NCBI GenBank assembly: GCA_937864225.1
Contig: CALMJK010000003.1
Coordinates: 124,001 to 188,000, forward strand
DNA length: 64,000 bases
Direction of reading: 5' to 3'
Source: an uncultured bacterium
GTDB lineage: Bacteria > Krumholzibacteriota > Krumholzibacteriia > LZORAL124-64-63
Part shown: positions 17,856 to 27,062 of the stretch, piece after piece
Layout: each line of letters begins with the position of its first letter
Position numbering within the stretch: the stretch's first letter is position 1
Position numbers and translations under genes: made by a program
Notes under the pieces: model-generated
The model's database searches: none
The model's input: only the letters and a program-made list of their open reading frames with translations
Told to the model about the DNA's origin: nothing

Positions 17856-18746
17856 ATGGCAACCGCCAAGAAAACGGTCCGCAGGCCCAAGCGCGAGGCT
17901 GCCCGCCTGATGAGCAACCTGGATCTCTACTTCCAGGAGGTCAAGGCGTACCCGCTGCTCACGCGCCAGCAGGAATGCGATCTGGCCAGGGGAATCCGCG
18001 CCAACGAGCCCGAGGCGCTGCACAAGCTGGTGAAATCGAACCTCCGCTTCGTGGTGTCGATCGCCAAGGAATACGCCCACTACGGCGTTCCGCTGGAAGA
18101 CCTGATCAACGAAGGCAACCTGGGACTGCTCAAGGCCGCCCAGCGTTTCGACGAGACGCGCGGCTACAAGTTCATTTCCTATGCGGTGTGGTGGATCCGT
18201 CAGTCCATCCTGGCGGCGCTGGCAAACCAGTCGAAGATCGTGAGAATGCCGCTCAACCGAGCGCGCGTGCTGAATCAGATCAAGCGCGCCACGAGCGAGT
18301 TGCAGCAGTCTCTGCGCCGCAAGCCGATGCCCGAAGAGATCGCCGCCACGCTTGGCCTGTCGCTCGATGAGGTCAAGGACACTCTGCCCCTGATGCAGGA
18401 CAATTTCTTCCTCGACGACTACGTCGGCAGTGACGAGGATTCGACATACCTGGATTTCCTCGAGGACACCACGAACCGTGGTCCCGACACGGATGTGCTG
18501 GAGGAGGATCTGCAAGGAAGCATCCAACGCATGCTGGGGGATTTGAAGGAGCGCGAGGCCACCGTGCTGAAGCTGTACTACGGCCTCGGCACCAACGGCG
18601 AGATGACCCTGGAAGAGATCGGCCAGATCATGGGGCTCACCCGCGAGCGGATCCGGCAGATCAAGGAGGAGGCCTTCGAGAAGATCCGCACCTCCAAGGC
18701 CTTCCGTTACATGCACGACTACGCGGACATGCGCCAGCTCGCCTAG
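17856..18746 (+). CDS. rpoD: RNA polymerase sigma factor RpoD/SigA, short form
   Basis: A 296-residue primary-type sigma70. It has region 1.2 (DLYFQEVKAYPLLTRQQE), region 2 (NLRFVVSIAKEYAHYG, EGNLGLLKAAQRFD, FISYAVWWIRQSI), region 3 and region 4.2 (MTLEEIGQIMGLTRERIRQI). Region 1.1 and the long non-conserved insert are absent, as in the RpoD of Bacteroidetes and relatives. The GGGAGAGGA ribosome site is nine bases or less from the ATG. A strong terminator follows, so it is monocistronic. The TATCCT/TTGnCC promoters in this window are presumably its targets. Confidence 0.95.
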   Translation: MATAKKTVRRPKREAARLMSNLDLYFQEVKAYPLLTRQQECDLARGIRANEPEALHKLVKSNLRFVVSIAKEYAHYGVPLEDLINEGNLGLLKAAQRFDETRGYKFISYAVWWIRQSILAALANQSKIVRMPLNRARVLNQIKRATSELQQSLRRKPMPEEIAATLGLSLDEVKDTLPLMQDNFFLDDYVGSDEDSTYLDFLEDTTNRGPDTDVLEEDLQGSIQRMLGDLKEREATVLKLYYGLGTNGEMTLEEIGQIMGLTRERIRQIKEEAFEKIRTSKAFRYMHDYADMRQLA

Positions 18747-18773
18747 CGAGCCGCGCTGACCGCCTCCCGACGC

Positions 18774-18805
18774 CGGCCCCGGCCTTTCGCCGGGGCCGTC
18801 TTGCT
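18774..18805 (+). terminator. Rho-independent terminator of rpoD
   Basis: A ten-base-pair GC stem (CGGCCCCGGC/GCCGGGGCCG) with a CTTTC loop is followed by TCTTGCT. It lies 27 bases after the rpoD stop. Confidence 0.75.
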
Positions 18806-18845
18806 GGCAATTGCCGCGGGTTTGGCGACTGGCGGTCGCCGCCGC

Positions 18846-19508
18846 TCAATCCACAAGTCGAACGGCTCCCGCTGTGATGTCTGCCAAACGGCTCGCGAAG
18901 ATCTCGCGCGTGCTCTCGGGCAGCCAGACGCGCCACGAAACGAGCACGCCGTACTCCTGCGCGACGACGCGCCCACCGTGCTCCGCCACGAGCCGCGCCA
19001 CCGTCTTCTCGAGCGGATACGAGCACGCGAGTTGGGCCTCGCGGCCCGGCACGACGACGCGTCGGGGGGCGTCGGCCAGCGCCGCAGCGGCGCACGCCGC
19101 GTAGGCTCGGGCCAGTCTGCCGGTGCCGAGCTTCACGCCGCCGAACCAGCGGGCGACTGTGACCACCGCGTTGGTGAGGTTCAGGCGGCGCAGCGCGTTG
19201 AGGATCGGTTCTCCCGCCGTGCCGCCGGGTTCGCCCCCGTCGCTGCGCAACTCGCGCAGGGTTGCGCCGGCGCCGCCCCGCCACCCCCAGCAAACGTGTC
19301 GCGCATCGTGGTGGACTCGCTGCGCCGACAGCACCGATTCGCGCGCCGCGTCTGCATCGGGAGCCGGCACCGCCTCCGCCAGAAAGCGGGAACGCTCCAC
19401 AGTGAGTTCGGCGCGCGCTTGCCCGGCCAGGACCTCGTAGGCTCCCTGGCCCGACCGTGTCGCCGGTTCCGGCAGGGGCGCGCCCCGGTCATCGGGGGCG
19501 TTTGGCAT
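18846..19508 (-). CDS. IMPACT (YigZ/UPF0029) family protein
   Basis: A 220-residue protein with the family hallmarks HDARHVCWGW, SDGGEPGGTAGEPIL and ARWFGGVKLGTGRLARAY in the N-terminal IMPACT domain, followed by a DUF1949-like C-terminal domain (ACSYPLEKTVARLV). Bacterial members are proposed to act in translation or redox quality control, but no reaction is established. The start at 19508 has GGAG close upstream. It is convergent with rpoD. Confidence 0.9.
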   Translation of the reverse strand: MPNAPDDRGAPLPEPATRSGQGAYEVLAGQARAELTVERSRFLAEAVPAPDADAARESVLSAQRVHHDARHVCWGWRGGAGATLRELRSDGGEPGGTAGEPILNALRRLNLTNAVVTVARWFGGVKLGTGRLARAYAACAAAALADAPRRVVVPGREAQLACSYPLEKTVARLVAEHGGRVVAQEYGVLVSWRVWLPESTREIFASRLADITAGAVRLVD

Positions 19509-19717
19509 CTCTGATTCTCCGGCTGTGAGCCGAGCGGGCCGCTGCCCGCCTCGCGCGACCTGTCTCCCGGGCGGCGCGGCATCATGGTACCCCGCTGGCG
19601 GAGGTACGGCAACATGTTGCGGGAATGGTGTTTGGAATCCCCCATGCGCGTTGCCGATCCTCCGCTCCCGTCGCGTCGTCGCCGACGCGAAATCCGGAGC
19701 GCACGGCCGGGAGGCCG

Positions 19718-19726
19718 TGTTAGACT
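19718..19726 (+). promoter_or_regulatory. Extended -10 element before the VCBS-like gene
   Basis: TGTTAGACT fits a TGn-TANNNT extended -10 about 74 bases before the ATG at 19800. There is no recognisable -35, so this is tentative. Confidence 0.3.
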
Positions 19727-19799
19727 GCCGACAAGCCGCGCCTTGACCGCGATCGTGGGGGGGGCGCCGCTGGCGGCGCGCCCTGACGGGAGGAACCTG

Positions 19800-20600
19800 A
19801 TGAAGGGCTGCAATTTCTGGGTTGTGGTGGCCGTCGTGGCCGCGGTGGGAGGGGGTCTGGCCGGGTCCAGCCTGGCCCAGAAGGGTCCGGTCGATCTGAC
19901 CGATTGGGAGTACCAGGCCCTGGCCGAGGCCGCGGCTCGTTTCGATCACCTGGAACTGCTGCCGCCCCCGCCGGGCGCGGTCGGCGTCTTGGTCGTGATC
20001 GGCGACCGTTACGGCCTGGTGCGGGTGGCGCACGTCACGCACGGAGCGTCCAGAGAGATCTGGAAAAGCAAACAGTTGAGCGGCGTCGTGGAGGAGGTCA
20101 TCGTCGCGGATCTGGATGGCGAGGGGAACGAAGAGATCATCGCCCGCACCGGCTCAGGCGTCGTGTACGTCTGGGGCAGCGATGACCTGAAGCAGCGCTA
20201 CGAAAGCCTTGTCACGGATTTCCGCAAAATCCACTCCATCGCGGTAGGCAATGTCGATGACGACGAATGGAACGAACTGGTCATCAACGCCGACCGACAT
20301 ATTTATTACGTGGACGGGTTGAGCTTCAATCGCGACTGGACCAGCCTCTACGAATACGAGGCGACGCGCATGCGGTGCGGGGACGTGGACGGGGACCGGA
20401 ACGTGGAAATCGTGCTCAACACCGGCCAGATCCTGGATAGCCGCAGCGGCGAGGTGGAGTGGTCGGACGAAGTCTTCGGCGCGCGGATCGATCTGGCGGA
20501 CATCGACGGCGATCTGATTCCCGAAGTGCTGAGCGAAAGCGACGGCGCCGTGCTGCGCATCTTCGACGTCGACCTGCGCAAGGAGAAACACCTGCAGTAA
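19800..20600 (+). CDS. Exported VCBS/FG-GAP-like repeat protein
   Basis: A 266-residue protein. The signal peptide spans residues 1-28 (NFWVVVAVVAAVGGGLAGSS, cut near LAQ). The mature part has at least three Asp-rich beta-propeller-type repeats: VADLDGEGNEEIIA, CGDVDGDRNVEIVL and LADIDGDLIPEVLS. These DxDGDxxxE motifs resemble calcium-binding FG-GAP/VCBS blades, though the protein is too short for a full seven-bladed propeller. ACGGGAGGAA precedes the ATG. The role is unknown; surface or periplasmic binding is a guess. Confidence 0.75.
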   Translation: MKGCNFWVVVAVVAAVGGGLAGSSLAQKGPVDLTDWEYQALAEAAARFDHLELLPPPPGAVGVLVVIGDRYGLVRVAHVTHGASREIWKSKQLSGVVEEVIVADLDGEGNEEIIARTGSGVVYVWGSDDLKQRYESLVTDFRKIHSIAVGNVDDDEWNELVINADRHIYYVDGLSFNRDWTSLYEYEATRMRCGDVDGDRNVEIVLNTGQILDSRSGEVEWSDEVFGARIDLADIDGDLIPEVLSESDGAVLRIFDVDLRKEKHLQ

Positions 20601-20786
20601 CGCCTGCCCGAGCGGACGCGGGCCTACCCAAGGCGCGCGTGAGTTTATCCGGTACCCAATGGACGCCCTTTTGGCGGCGAGCCACGATCGGGGTTGCGCG
20701 GAGCGCCCGTGGCGCCCAAAATATACGATCCGTCGTGCCAGCCGATCGTGGCCGCCACGGCCCGCGACCCGAGGAGGTCCCTCTTG

Positions 20787-21518
20787 GTGCAAAACGATAT
20801 CGGACTGCTGGCGGCCTTGCTGGCAGGTTTTGCGTCCTTCGTTTCGCCTTGCGTGCTCCCGCTCGTGCCGGCCTACCTGAGCTACATGTCGGGAGTGTCG
20901 CTGGCTGATCTGCGAGGGGAACAGGGCGGCGGCAGGCGAGCCGGGCGCGTCTTTCTCCCTTCTCTCTCCTTCGTGCTCGGTTTCTCCCTCGTGTTCGTGG
21001 CTCTTGGCGCCTCGGCCTCGGTTCTGGGACAGAAATTGCTGAACGCCCTGCCGGTGCTGGCGCGGGTCGCCGGGGCCTTGATCCTGGTGTTGGGCATACA
21101 CATGACCGGGCTGGTGCGCATCCCATTCCTCATGTACGAAAAGCGCTTTCAGGGGGGGCAAGGCCCGGGCATCGCCACGAGCTTCGTCATGGGGCTCGCG
21201 TTCGCTTTCGGCTGGACGCCTTGCATCGGACCGATTCTGGCGTCCATCCTGGCCCTGGCCGCGAATGCCGATACGGTGGGACGGGGCGTGCTGCTGCTGG
21301 CCGTCTATTCCGCCGGGCTGGGCATTCCGTTCTTGCTGGCCAGTCTTTTTCTGAATGCCTTCTATTCTTTCTTCGGCCGGGTGCAGAAGCACTTCCACAC
21401 CATCGAAGTCGTGTCGGGCGTCGTGTTGATGTTGGTCGGCCTGCTGCTCCTGCTGAACCAGTTCGACCGCATCGCCGCCTTCTTTTCGAGAATTGTGCCC
21501 ACCGGGGATCTGGGCTGA
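20787..21518 (+). CDS. ccdA: CcdA-type cytochrome c biogenesis/thiol-disulfide transporter
   Basis: CcdA moves electrons from cytoplasmic thioredoxin to periplasmic thioredoxin-like proteins. The 243-residue protein has about six membrane helices and the two conserved cysteines in FVSPCVLPLVPAYLSYM and GWTPCIGPIL. The start is taken as the GTG at 20787, eight bases after AGGAGG; a TTG at 20784 is an alternative. The TlpA-like lipoprotein begins 42 bases downstream and is the expected electron acceptor. Confidence 0.93.
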   Translation: MQNDIGLLAALLAGFASFVSPCVLPLVPAYLSYMSGVSLADLRGEQGGGRRAGRVFLPSLSFVLGFSLVFVALGASASVLGQKLLNALPVLARVAGALILVLGIHMTGLVRIPFLMYEKRFQGGQGPGIATSFVMGLAFAFGWTPCIGPILASILALAANADTVGRGVLLLAVYSAGLGIPFLLASLFLNAFYSFFGRVQKHFHTIEVVSGVVLMLVGLLLLLNQFDRIAAFFSRIVPTGDLG

Positions 21519-21560
21519 TTTTTGCCGCGTGGCCTCGGTGCGCCGTCGAAGGGAGCATCT

Positions 21561-22106
21561 GTGTCTTTCTCGTCGCGCCTTCTCGTCGTGCTTGCGGGAT
21601 TGACGATCGCCGGGCTTGCCCTCGGCGGTTGCGGAGGCAAGAAGGAGCCTGCGCCGACCGGTGGAGCGCAGGTCGCGACCGCCTCCGGGCTAGACTTCAA
21701 CCTTACCGATCTGAACGGGAAGCCGCTGCGGCTGGCTGATCTTCGCGGCCAAGTAGTCGTGGTGGACTTCTGGGCGACGTGGTGCCCCCCCTGCAAGGCG
21801 GCGTTGCCGCACATGCAGGAAATCCACGATGCCTTCGCGGGGGCCGTCACGATCGTGGCCGTGGCGACCGACGATCAGGGCGAGAAAGTGGTCCGACCGT
21901 TCGTGGCGGAGAAGGGTTACACGTTCCCCGTCGCCATGGTCAACGAAGAGGTGCTCAGGGCCTTCGGGCCCATCCGCGGCCTGCCCACCACGATCGTGAT
22001 CGGACCGGACGGCAAGATCTTCAAGAAATACCAGGGCTATCGCTCCAAGGAAGTCTTGCTCGCGGACATCAAGGCGCTCAAGCCGGAACTGTTTCCGGCC
22101 TTTTAG
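21561..22106 (+). CDS. TlpA/ResA-type thioredoxin lipoprotein
   Basis: A 181-residue protein starting at a GTG with GGGAG upstream. Residues 1-20 form a lipoprotein signal ending in the lipobox LALGGC, so it should be anchored on the periplasmic side of a membrane. The thioredoxin fold follows, with FWATWCPPCKAALPHM (active site WCPPC), the cis-Pro in GLPTTIVIGPDGK and a C-terminal helix. It reduces disulfides, for example of apocytochrome c or other envelope proteins. Pairing with CcdA supports this. Confidence 0.92.
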   Translation: MSFSSRLLVVLAGLTIAGLALGGCGGKKEPAPTGGAQVATASGLDFNLTDLNGKPLRLADLRGQVVVVDFWATWCPPCKAALPHMQEIHDAFAGAVTIVAVATDDQGEKVVRPFVAEKGYTFPVAMVNEEVLRAFGPIRGLPTTIVIGPDGKIFKKYQGYRSKEVLLADIKALKPELFPAF

Positions 22107-22166
22107 CCGCCCAGCCTCCGGGGCGAAGCCGCATGGCGGCGTCGTCTCGATCACACCGGGTGGCGC

Positions 22167-25100
22167 TCACTCGCCGGCGAGCAGCGCTTCCACGCGATAG
22201 CCGGCGCGAGCGCCGGCCTCCCGGAGCGCGCCCAGCAGAGCGCGGCGACGCGCGACTTCAGCTGCGGGCGGGGCGGTCCCCTCGGCCGCCTGAACCGCGA
22301 GATCCAGCGCAGCCAGCGCCTCGATCGCGTCGATCAGAGCTTCGAAGGCTTCGCCCCGGAACCAGAGAACTCCCTGCCAGCGGTTCACGCCGAGCAGTTG
22401 GCGCACTTGGTCGTCGCGCAGCAGGTCGTCCAGCGCCTCTCTAGCGGTGGCGGCGGACAGCAGCCGTCCGTGTGTGATCAGGGCGCGCACGGTGCCGGTC
22501 GTCTGCCAGGCGGCTTCCTCGGACAGGCCGAGACCGCGCAGCGCCGCCGTCACGACCTTCGCCAACAGCCAATCGTCGAGCCAGCTGCGGGACAGCTCGC
22601 CCACGTCGTCCGCGTCGGCAAGGCGGCCGATGCCTTGCAGAAACGCCCAGAGCACGAGAGGCAGCCTCGCGTCCGCGACCGGGAGAGTTTTGGGCGTGGC
22701 CGTGTCCGGCGCTTCGCCGGTCGTCTTCCCGCCAGCCTGAGCAGCCGGCCGCACCGCCGGCACGGTGGCCGGTAGCGCCAGGCGAGGCAGCCCTGGGCGC
22801 TCCATCAGGGTCGCCAGGCAGAGCCGGGCCCGCGCGGCGACCTCCTCCGGCGGCGCGCCGATCACCGGGGCGCCGGCCAGGTCCCGCGCCCGCCGGCACA
22901 GCTCCAGGAGCGCGATGTGCGCCGAGTCGAGCGTCGCGCTCCTGCGCGCCGCCGTGGCGTCGGTGAAATCGTCGAACAGTCCGGACAGGAGATCGGCGGC
23001 GAGCAGGGCGCGCAGGGGCGTCAGCACGGGTTGCAGGAACATCTGACGGAGAGCGTCCGCGATGCTGGGCACGCCCCTGCCGTTCAGGAAGGCGCTCAAG
23101 TCGCCGTAAGGCTCGGCGCGGCTGGCGGTGACGACGCGAAAGTCGAGGAAGGCGTGGCGCGCGTAGGCGCCAAGTTCGACGAACAGCCCGCGTTCGCAGA
23201 TGTCCTCCGTGGCTCGAATGTACTCCAGCTGGGTGACGGCGTCCCTGAAGACCGCGAATGTTCCGGCGGCGGGCGCCAGCGCCAGGGCCTCGCCCAGTGA
23301 ACGGCGCGCCAGTCGCCACGCTCCGTCTTCCTGACGCTCGAGACGGGCCGCCGCCACGCGCAGCCAGCCGGCCGCCGTGCGGAATCGGTTGTGGTAGATG
23401 ACCAGCGCTCGCTCTCGTCCTTCGCCGTTGGCGTAGGCGAAAACGTCTTCGTTCACAGCGCCGCTCGCCTCGAACAGGTCGAAGAGTTGGAAATGCTCGA
23501 CGCCGGCGAACAGGCCGCGGCGGTGCAGGAGGGGAAAGATTTCGCGCTCGTGTCGGCGGACCAGTTCCGGGTCCAGTTCCTCGTTCCAATACGCCCGCCG
23601 GTATTCCATGCCGTATTTTTCGGTCAGCCCCTCGATTTGCCCGTGGCCGAACATCGGCAGCCCCGGCAGCGTGGCCAGCATCAGGCAAACGCCGAAATAT
23701 TTGTCGCCCTTCCCGAACTGCGCGACGGCCGTTTCTTCATCAGGGTTGTTCATGAAATTCACGAAGCGCTTGAGAATCTCGGGATCGTACTCGAGAACGT
23801 TCCGGAGCGTCTGACGGTACTTGGCGTTCTCCTCCATTTTCAGCATGTTCATGAACGAACTGTTGTAGACGCGATGCATGCCGAGCGTGCGGACGAAATA
23901 TCCTTCCATCAGCCAGAATGCTTCAGCGAGCAGCAAGGTGTCGGGAGCGTCGGCGGCGCACCGATCGACAACTTCGCGCCAGAATTCGACAGGCATCGCC
24001 GCGTCGAACTGCTCGCGCGTCAGGCCCTGGCCGGCGCGGGACGGGATGTCCCCTCCGCAGCCGGGCGCGGGGAACCAGAGTCGCTGGTAGTGCCGCTTGG
24101 CGAGGGTCATGGCGGCGTCGAAGCGGATGATCGGGAACAGCCGCGCCGTGTGAATGATGGTGCGCGTGACGGCTTCTCGGACGTCGGCGTTGAGGTAGTC
24201 CAACTGCGCTGTGTCGTTCCACGGCATGCCCGTCCCGTCGTTGCCGTGATAGATGTAGCGCGTGGCGCCGCTGCCGCGGTCCACGCGTTTGAAGACGACG
24301 GCGGCATCGCTGCGGTCGTAGTAGTGGTCCTCGATGAAGAGGCCCACCCGTGGGTCCTCTGATAGATCCGGTCCGTTGAACGAGTAGCCTGGGAATGGCG
24401 GGTGATCGACTCCGATGAACCATTCCGGATGCTCGATGACCCAGCGGCCGTCGATGCCCACGTGGTTGGGCACCATGTCGCCGGCCAGACGAATGCCATG
24501 CCGCCACGCTTGGTCGCGCAGCCGCAGGAAGGCGTCCTCGCCGCCGAGATCGTCGGCGATCCGGTAATCGTCGAGGGAATACGCCGACGCGACCGCCTCG
24601 GGATTGCCGCAGCGGCGTTTGATGTGGGCGGAAGCGCGGCTGCGTTGCCAGACGCCGATCAGCCAGAGTGCGGTGAAGCCCCAACTCGCGAGCCGCGCGA
24701 GCTCTTCCTCGGGCACCTGGTCCAGACGCTGGATGTGGCGGCCGTACTGGCGCGAAAGCTGATCCAGCCAGACATAGGTGCTCTTGGCCAGCAGCACGAC
24801 GCGCGGCATCCAGTCGCGGTCCGGGCTGTAGCGCTGGCGCTCGTCGTCGGTGTCGTACGGCGCGGTGGTCCCGAAGCGGAGCACCTCGGCGGGCCCGCGG
24901 CCGCCGGCGCCGAAAGCGCGCCAGCGTCCCTCCTCGCGAAGCAGATCGAGTCCGCTCAACAGCCGCCAGAGCCGATCACCCAGCAGACGGCCCCAGCGTT
25001 CGCGGATGTACTCGAGCTGGCCGTTCAGCGAGTGCGGCGCCGCCAGAGCGGGGGCGCGCAGCATGTCGATCAGGTTCTGCGCGTCGGGGCCGAAGGGTGG

Positions 25101-25694
25101 TTTGGCTGCGAACCAAGCGCGCAGGACGGGGAAGATGTCCCGATAGACTGTCGCGCGCTCCAGTTGCGCGTCGTCGAAAAGATCCAGGAACGGCCCGAAG
25201 GCCGGGTTGACGTTCGAGAGCCACAGCATGAGCAGTTCTTCCAGCAACACGAGCCGGTGCGGCACGCCCCGGCTCCGCCCGCCGAGCCAGTCGGCGGCCG
25301 ACGCCTCCCGTCGAAAAACAGGTCGGGGGGGAAAGTCTTCCAGGAAATGGAGCAGGACGGCGTCGATCGCGGCGGGGCCCAGCTGCTCGTCCAGCGCCGC
25401 CGCCGCGGCGGCCATCACGTCCGGATCGATCTGCTCCCGGTACAACCCGACGACGTAATGCAGGATCTCCACGATCAAGCCCATGGCGTTGAGGTCGCCG
25501 GCGCTCACCGACTGCTCGGGGAAGCGGGCGAGGTCGCGGCGCGCATTGAGCTTGCGCGCGAACAGCCGGGCGGCGTGGAAGTCGGCGAAGATGGCGTGTC
25601 CGTCTTGGGAGAGCAGTCGCTCGTCGATGCCGTAGCGCTCGCGCGCCCGTCGCGACAGGTGCAACTCGAGGGGAACCGTAATGGCGGCGGCCAT
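22167..25694 (-). CDS. Very large GH13 alpha-amylase-family protein
   Basis: About 1175 residues, roughly twice the usual GH13 size, from the ATG at 25694 with CAGGAG upstream. The catalytic barrel lies in the middle: region I GDMVPNHVGIDG (about 405), the nucleophile Asp in IIRFDAAMT (about 523), the acid Glu in LLLAEAFW (about 590), and region IV FMNNPDEETA (about 650) where the usual NHD has become NPD. The first 350 residues and the last 450 are helical and unlike common accessory domains. No signal peptide is present, so it should act in the cytoplasm on glycogen- or maltodextrin-like glucans. The divergent neighbour is an MFS transporter. Confidence 0.82.
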   Translation of the reverse strand: MAAAITVPLELHLSRRARERYGIDERLLSQDGHAIFADFHAARLFARKLNARRDLARFPEQSVSAGDLNAMGLIVEILHYVVGLYREQIDPDVMAAAAAALDEQLGPAAIDAVLLHFLEDFPPRPVFRREASAADWLGGRSRGVPHRLVLLEELLMLWLSNVNPAFGPFLDLFDDAQLERATVYRDIFPVLRAWFAAKPPFGPDAQNLIDMLRAPALAAPHSLNGQLEYIRERWGRLLGDRLWRLLSGLDLLREEGRWRAFGAGGRGPAEVLRFGTTAPYDTDDERQRYSPDRDWMPRVVLLAKSTYVWLDQLSRQYGRHIQRLDQVPEEELARLASWGFTALWLIGVWQRSRASAHIKRRCGNPEAVASAYSLDDYRIADDLGGEDAFLRLRDQAWRHGIRLAGDMVPNHVGIDGRWVIEHPEWFIGVDHPPFPGYSFNGPDLSEDPRVGLFIEDHYYDRSDAAVVFKRVDRGSGATRYIYHGNDGTGMPWNDTAQLDYLNADVREAVTRTIIHTARLFPIIRFDAAMTLAKRHYQRLWFPAPGCGGDIPSRAGQGLTREQFDAAMPVEFWREVVDRCAADAPDTLLLAEAFWLMEGYFVRTLGMHRVYNSSFMNMLKMEENAKYRQTLRNVLEYDPEILKRFVNFMNNPDEETAVAQFGKGDKYFGVCLMLATLPGLPMFGHGQIEGLTEKYGMEYRRAYWNEELDPELVRRHEREIFPLLHRRGLFAGVEHFQLFDLFEASGAVNEDVFAYANGEGRERALVIYHNRFRTAAGWLRVAAARLERQEDGAWRLARRSLGEALALAPAAGTFAVFRDAVTQLEYIRATEDICERGLFVELGAYARHAFLDFRVVTASRAEPYGDLSAFLNGRGVPSIADALRQMFLQPVLTPLRALLAADLLSGLFDDFTDATAARRSATLDSAHIALLELCRRARDLAGAPVIGAPPEEVAARARLCLATLMERPGLPRLALPATVPAVRPAAQAGGKTTGEAPDTATPKTLPVADARLPLVLWAFLQGIGRLADADDVGELSRSWLDDWLLAKVVTAALRGLGLSEEAAWQTTGTVRALITHGRLLSAATAREALDDLLRDDQVRQLLGVNRWQGVLWFRGEAFEALIDAIEALAALDLAVQAAEGTAPPAAEVARRRALLGALREAGARAGYRVEALLAGE

Positions 25695-25721
25695 GGCTTT
25701 CTCCTGCTGGGGACGTCTCGC

Positions 25722-25750
25722 AGGATAACCGGAGGTCGCAACCTGGACAA
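25722..25750 (-). promoter_or_regulatory. Promoter of the GH13 gene
   Basis: On the minus strand TTGTCC (25745-25750), a 17-base spacer and TATCCT (25722-25727) lie about 28 bases before the start codon. Confidence 0.65.
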
Positions 25751-25807
25751 CCGTGAGCAGAGCGCGGGCGTGCGGGGTCGCCGAAACCACTGCCGCGCGG
25801 CCGGCGC

Positions 25808-25836
25808 TTGCCCGTCCCGGGACCGGCGATTAGGTT
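25808..25836 (+). promoter_or_regulatory. Promoter of the MFS gene, leaderless geometry
   Basis: TTGCCC (25808-25813), a 17-base spacer and TAGGTT (25831-25836) end six bases before the ATG at 25843. The predicted transcript therefore starts at the start codon. Confidence 0.55.
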
Positions 25837-25842
25837 CGCGGT

Positions 25843-27045
25843 ATGCCGGGTGCCTCGTTGAATCGTGACGTTCGCGCTGGACTGCTGGCGACGCTGTGCT
25901 TCGGCGCGGCCAGCGGCATCTTCCAATCGACCTTGAACAACTATCTGTCCGACGTGCACGCGTTCGACGCCGAAAGCCGCGGCTGGCTGGAATTGCCACG
26001 CGAACTGCCCGGTTTTCTGATGATCTTCGTGGCCGGCGCCCTCTTGCTGCGCCTGCGCGAAGCTCAGATGGCGGCGCTGGCCATGGTGCTGAGCGCCGCC
26101 GGCGCGGTCGGTCTGGGCTTCCTGGCGCCGGGCATGGCCCTGGTCGTCGCCTGGATCGTCGTCTGGTCGCTGGGCGATCACGTCATTTTCGCGGTCGAGG
26201 GTCCGATCGGCCTCAAGCTGGCGCGGGCGGGCGCCGAGGGACGCCGGCTCGGACAGTTCGGCGGCGCCCGCAATCTCGGCGTGATCGTGGGCGTGGGAGC
26301 GGTCTGGTTGCTCGCCAAGCTGGCGGGAGCTCGCTACGAGCTATTCTATCTGGTTGCGGCGGTCGCCGCGCTCGCCGCGGGCCTGTTGTATCGACGCATC
26401 CGCGCCGGAGGCGATGGGCCGGCGTCGCGCCGACTGGTGGTGCGCCGCGAGTACGGCTTGTTCTACGCCATCAGCGCTCTGTTCGGCATCCGCAAGCAGA
26501 TCTTCCTGGTCTTCGGCTCGTGGGTGCTGGTCGCGCTGCACGGGGTGCCGGTTTCAACCATGGCGCTCCTGTATTTCACGGCCTCGGCTCTCGGCATTGT
26601 CGCCAGGCCCCTGCTCGGCGACGTCATCGACTGGCTCGGCGAACGCGTCGTGCTGGCGGCCGACGAACTGCTTTTGCTGCTGGTGTGCCTGGCCTATGCC
26701 TTCGCGACGGATCTTCTGCCGATCGCGCAGGCGATGTGGGTGCTGTACGCCGCTTACGTCCTGGACAATGTCCTGTTCGCGCTGCGCGTCGCCCGGGTCA
26801 CCTATTTGCAGAAGATCGCGATCGAGGTTGCGGACATCACGCCGACCGTGTCCCTGGGCGTCACGATCGATCATGCGGTGGCCATGAGCCTGCCCATCTT
26901 TTCCGGCTACATTTGGGCGGCGTGGGGTTATCGCTGGGTGTTCCTCATCGCGGCCGGCATCGCGCTGGCCGGCTTTTTCGTGTGTTTGCGGATTCGGGTG
27001 CCGGCACGGCCGCCCGTGGCGTTGGCCGCCGGGACGCCGCCCTAA
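25843..27045 (+). CDS. MFS-type transporter
   Basis: A 400-residue membrane protein with about twelve hydrophobic helices in two halves, separated by a basic loop (YRRIRAGGDGPASRRL). It starts with the conserved-looking LLATLCFGAASGIFQSTLNNYL. No substrate signature is recognisable. No ribosome site precedes the ATG; the promoter suggests leaderless translation. It is divergent from the GH13 gene with promoters about 60 bases apart, so the two may be co-regulated and a sugar or oligosaccharide substrate is possible, but that is inference. Confidence 0.8.
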   Translation: MPGASLNRDVRAGLLATLCFGAASGIFQSTLNNYLSDVHAFDAESRGWLELPRELPGFLMIFVAGALLLRLREAQMAALAMVLSAAGAVGLGFLAPGMALVVAWIVVWSLGDHVIFAVEGPIGLKLARAGAEGRRLGQFGGARNLGVIVGVGAVWLLAKLAGARYELFYLVAAVAALAAGLLYRRIRAGGDGPASRRLVVRREYGLFYAISALFGIRKQIFLVFGSWVLVALHGVPVSTMALLYFTASALGIVARPLLGDVIDWLGERVVLAADELLLLLVCLAYAFATDLLPIAQAMWVLYAAYVLDNVLFALRVARVTYLQKIAIEVADITPTVSLGVTIDHAVAMSLPIFSGYIWAAWGYRWVFLIAAGIALAGFFVCLRIRVPARPPVALAAGTPP

Positions 27046-27062
27046 AAAAAGGGAGATTCGGA

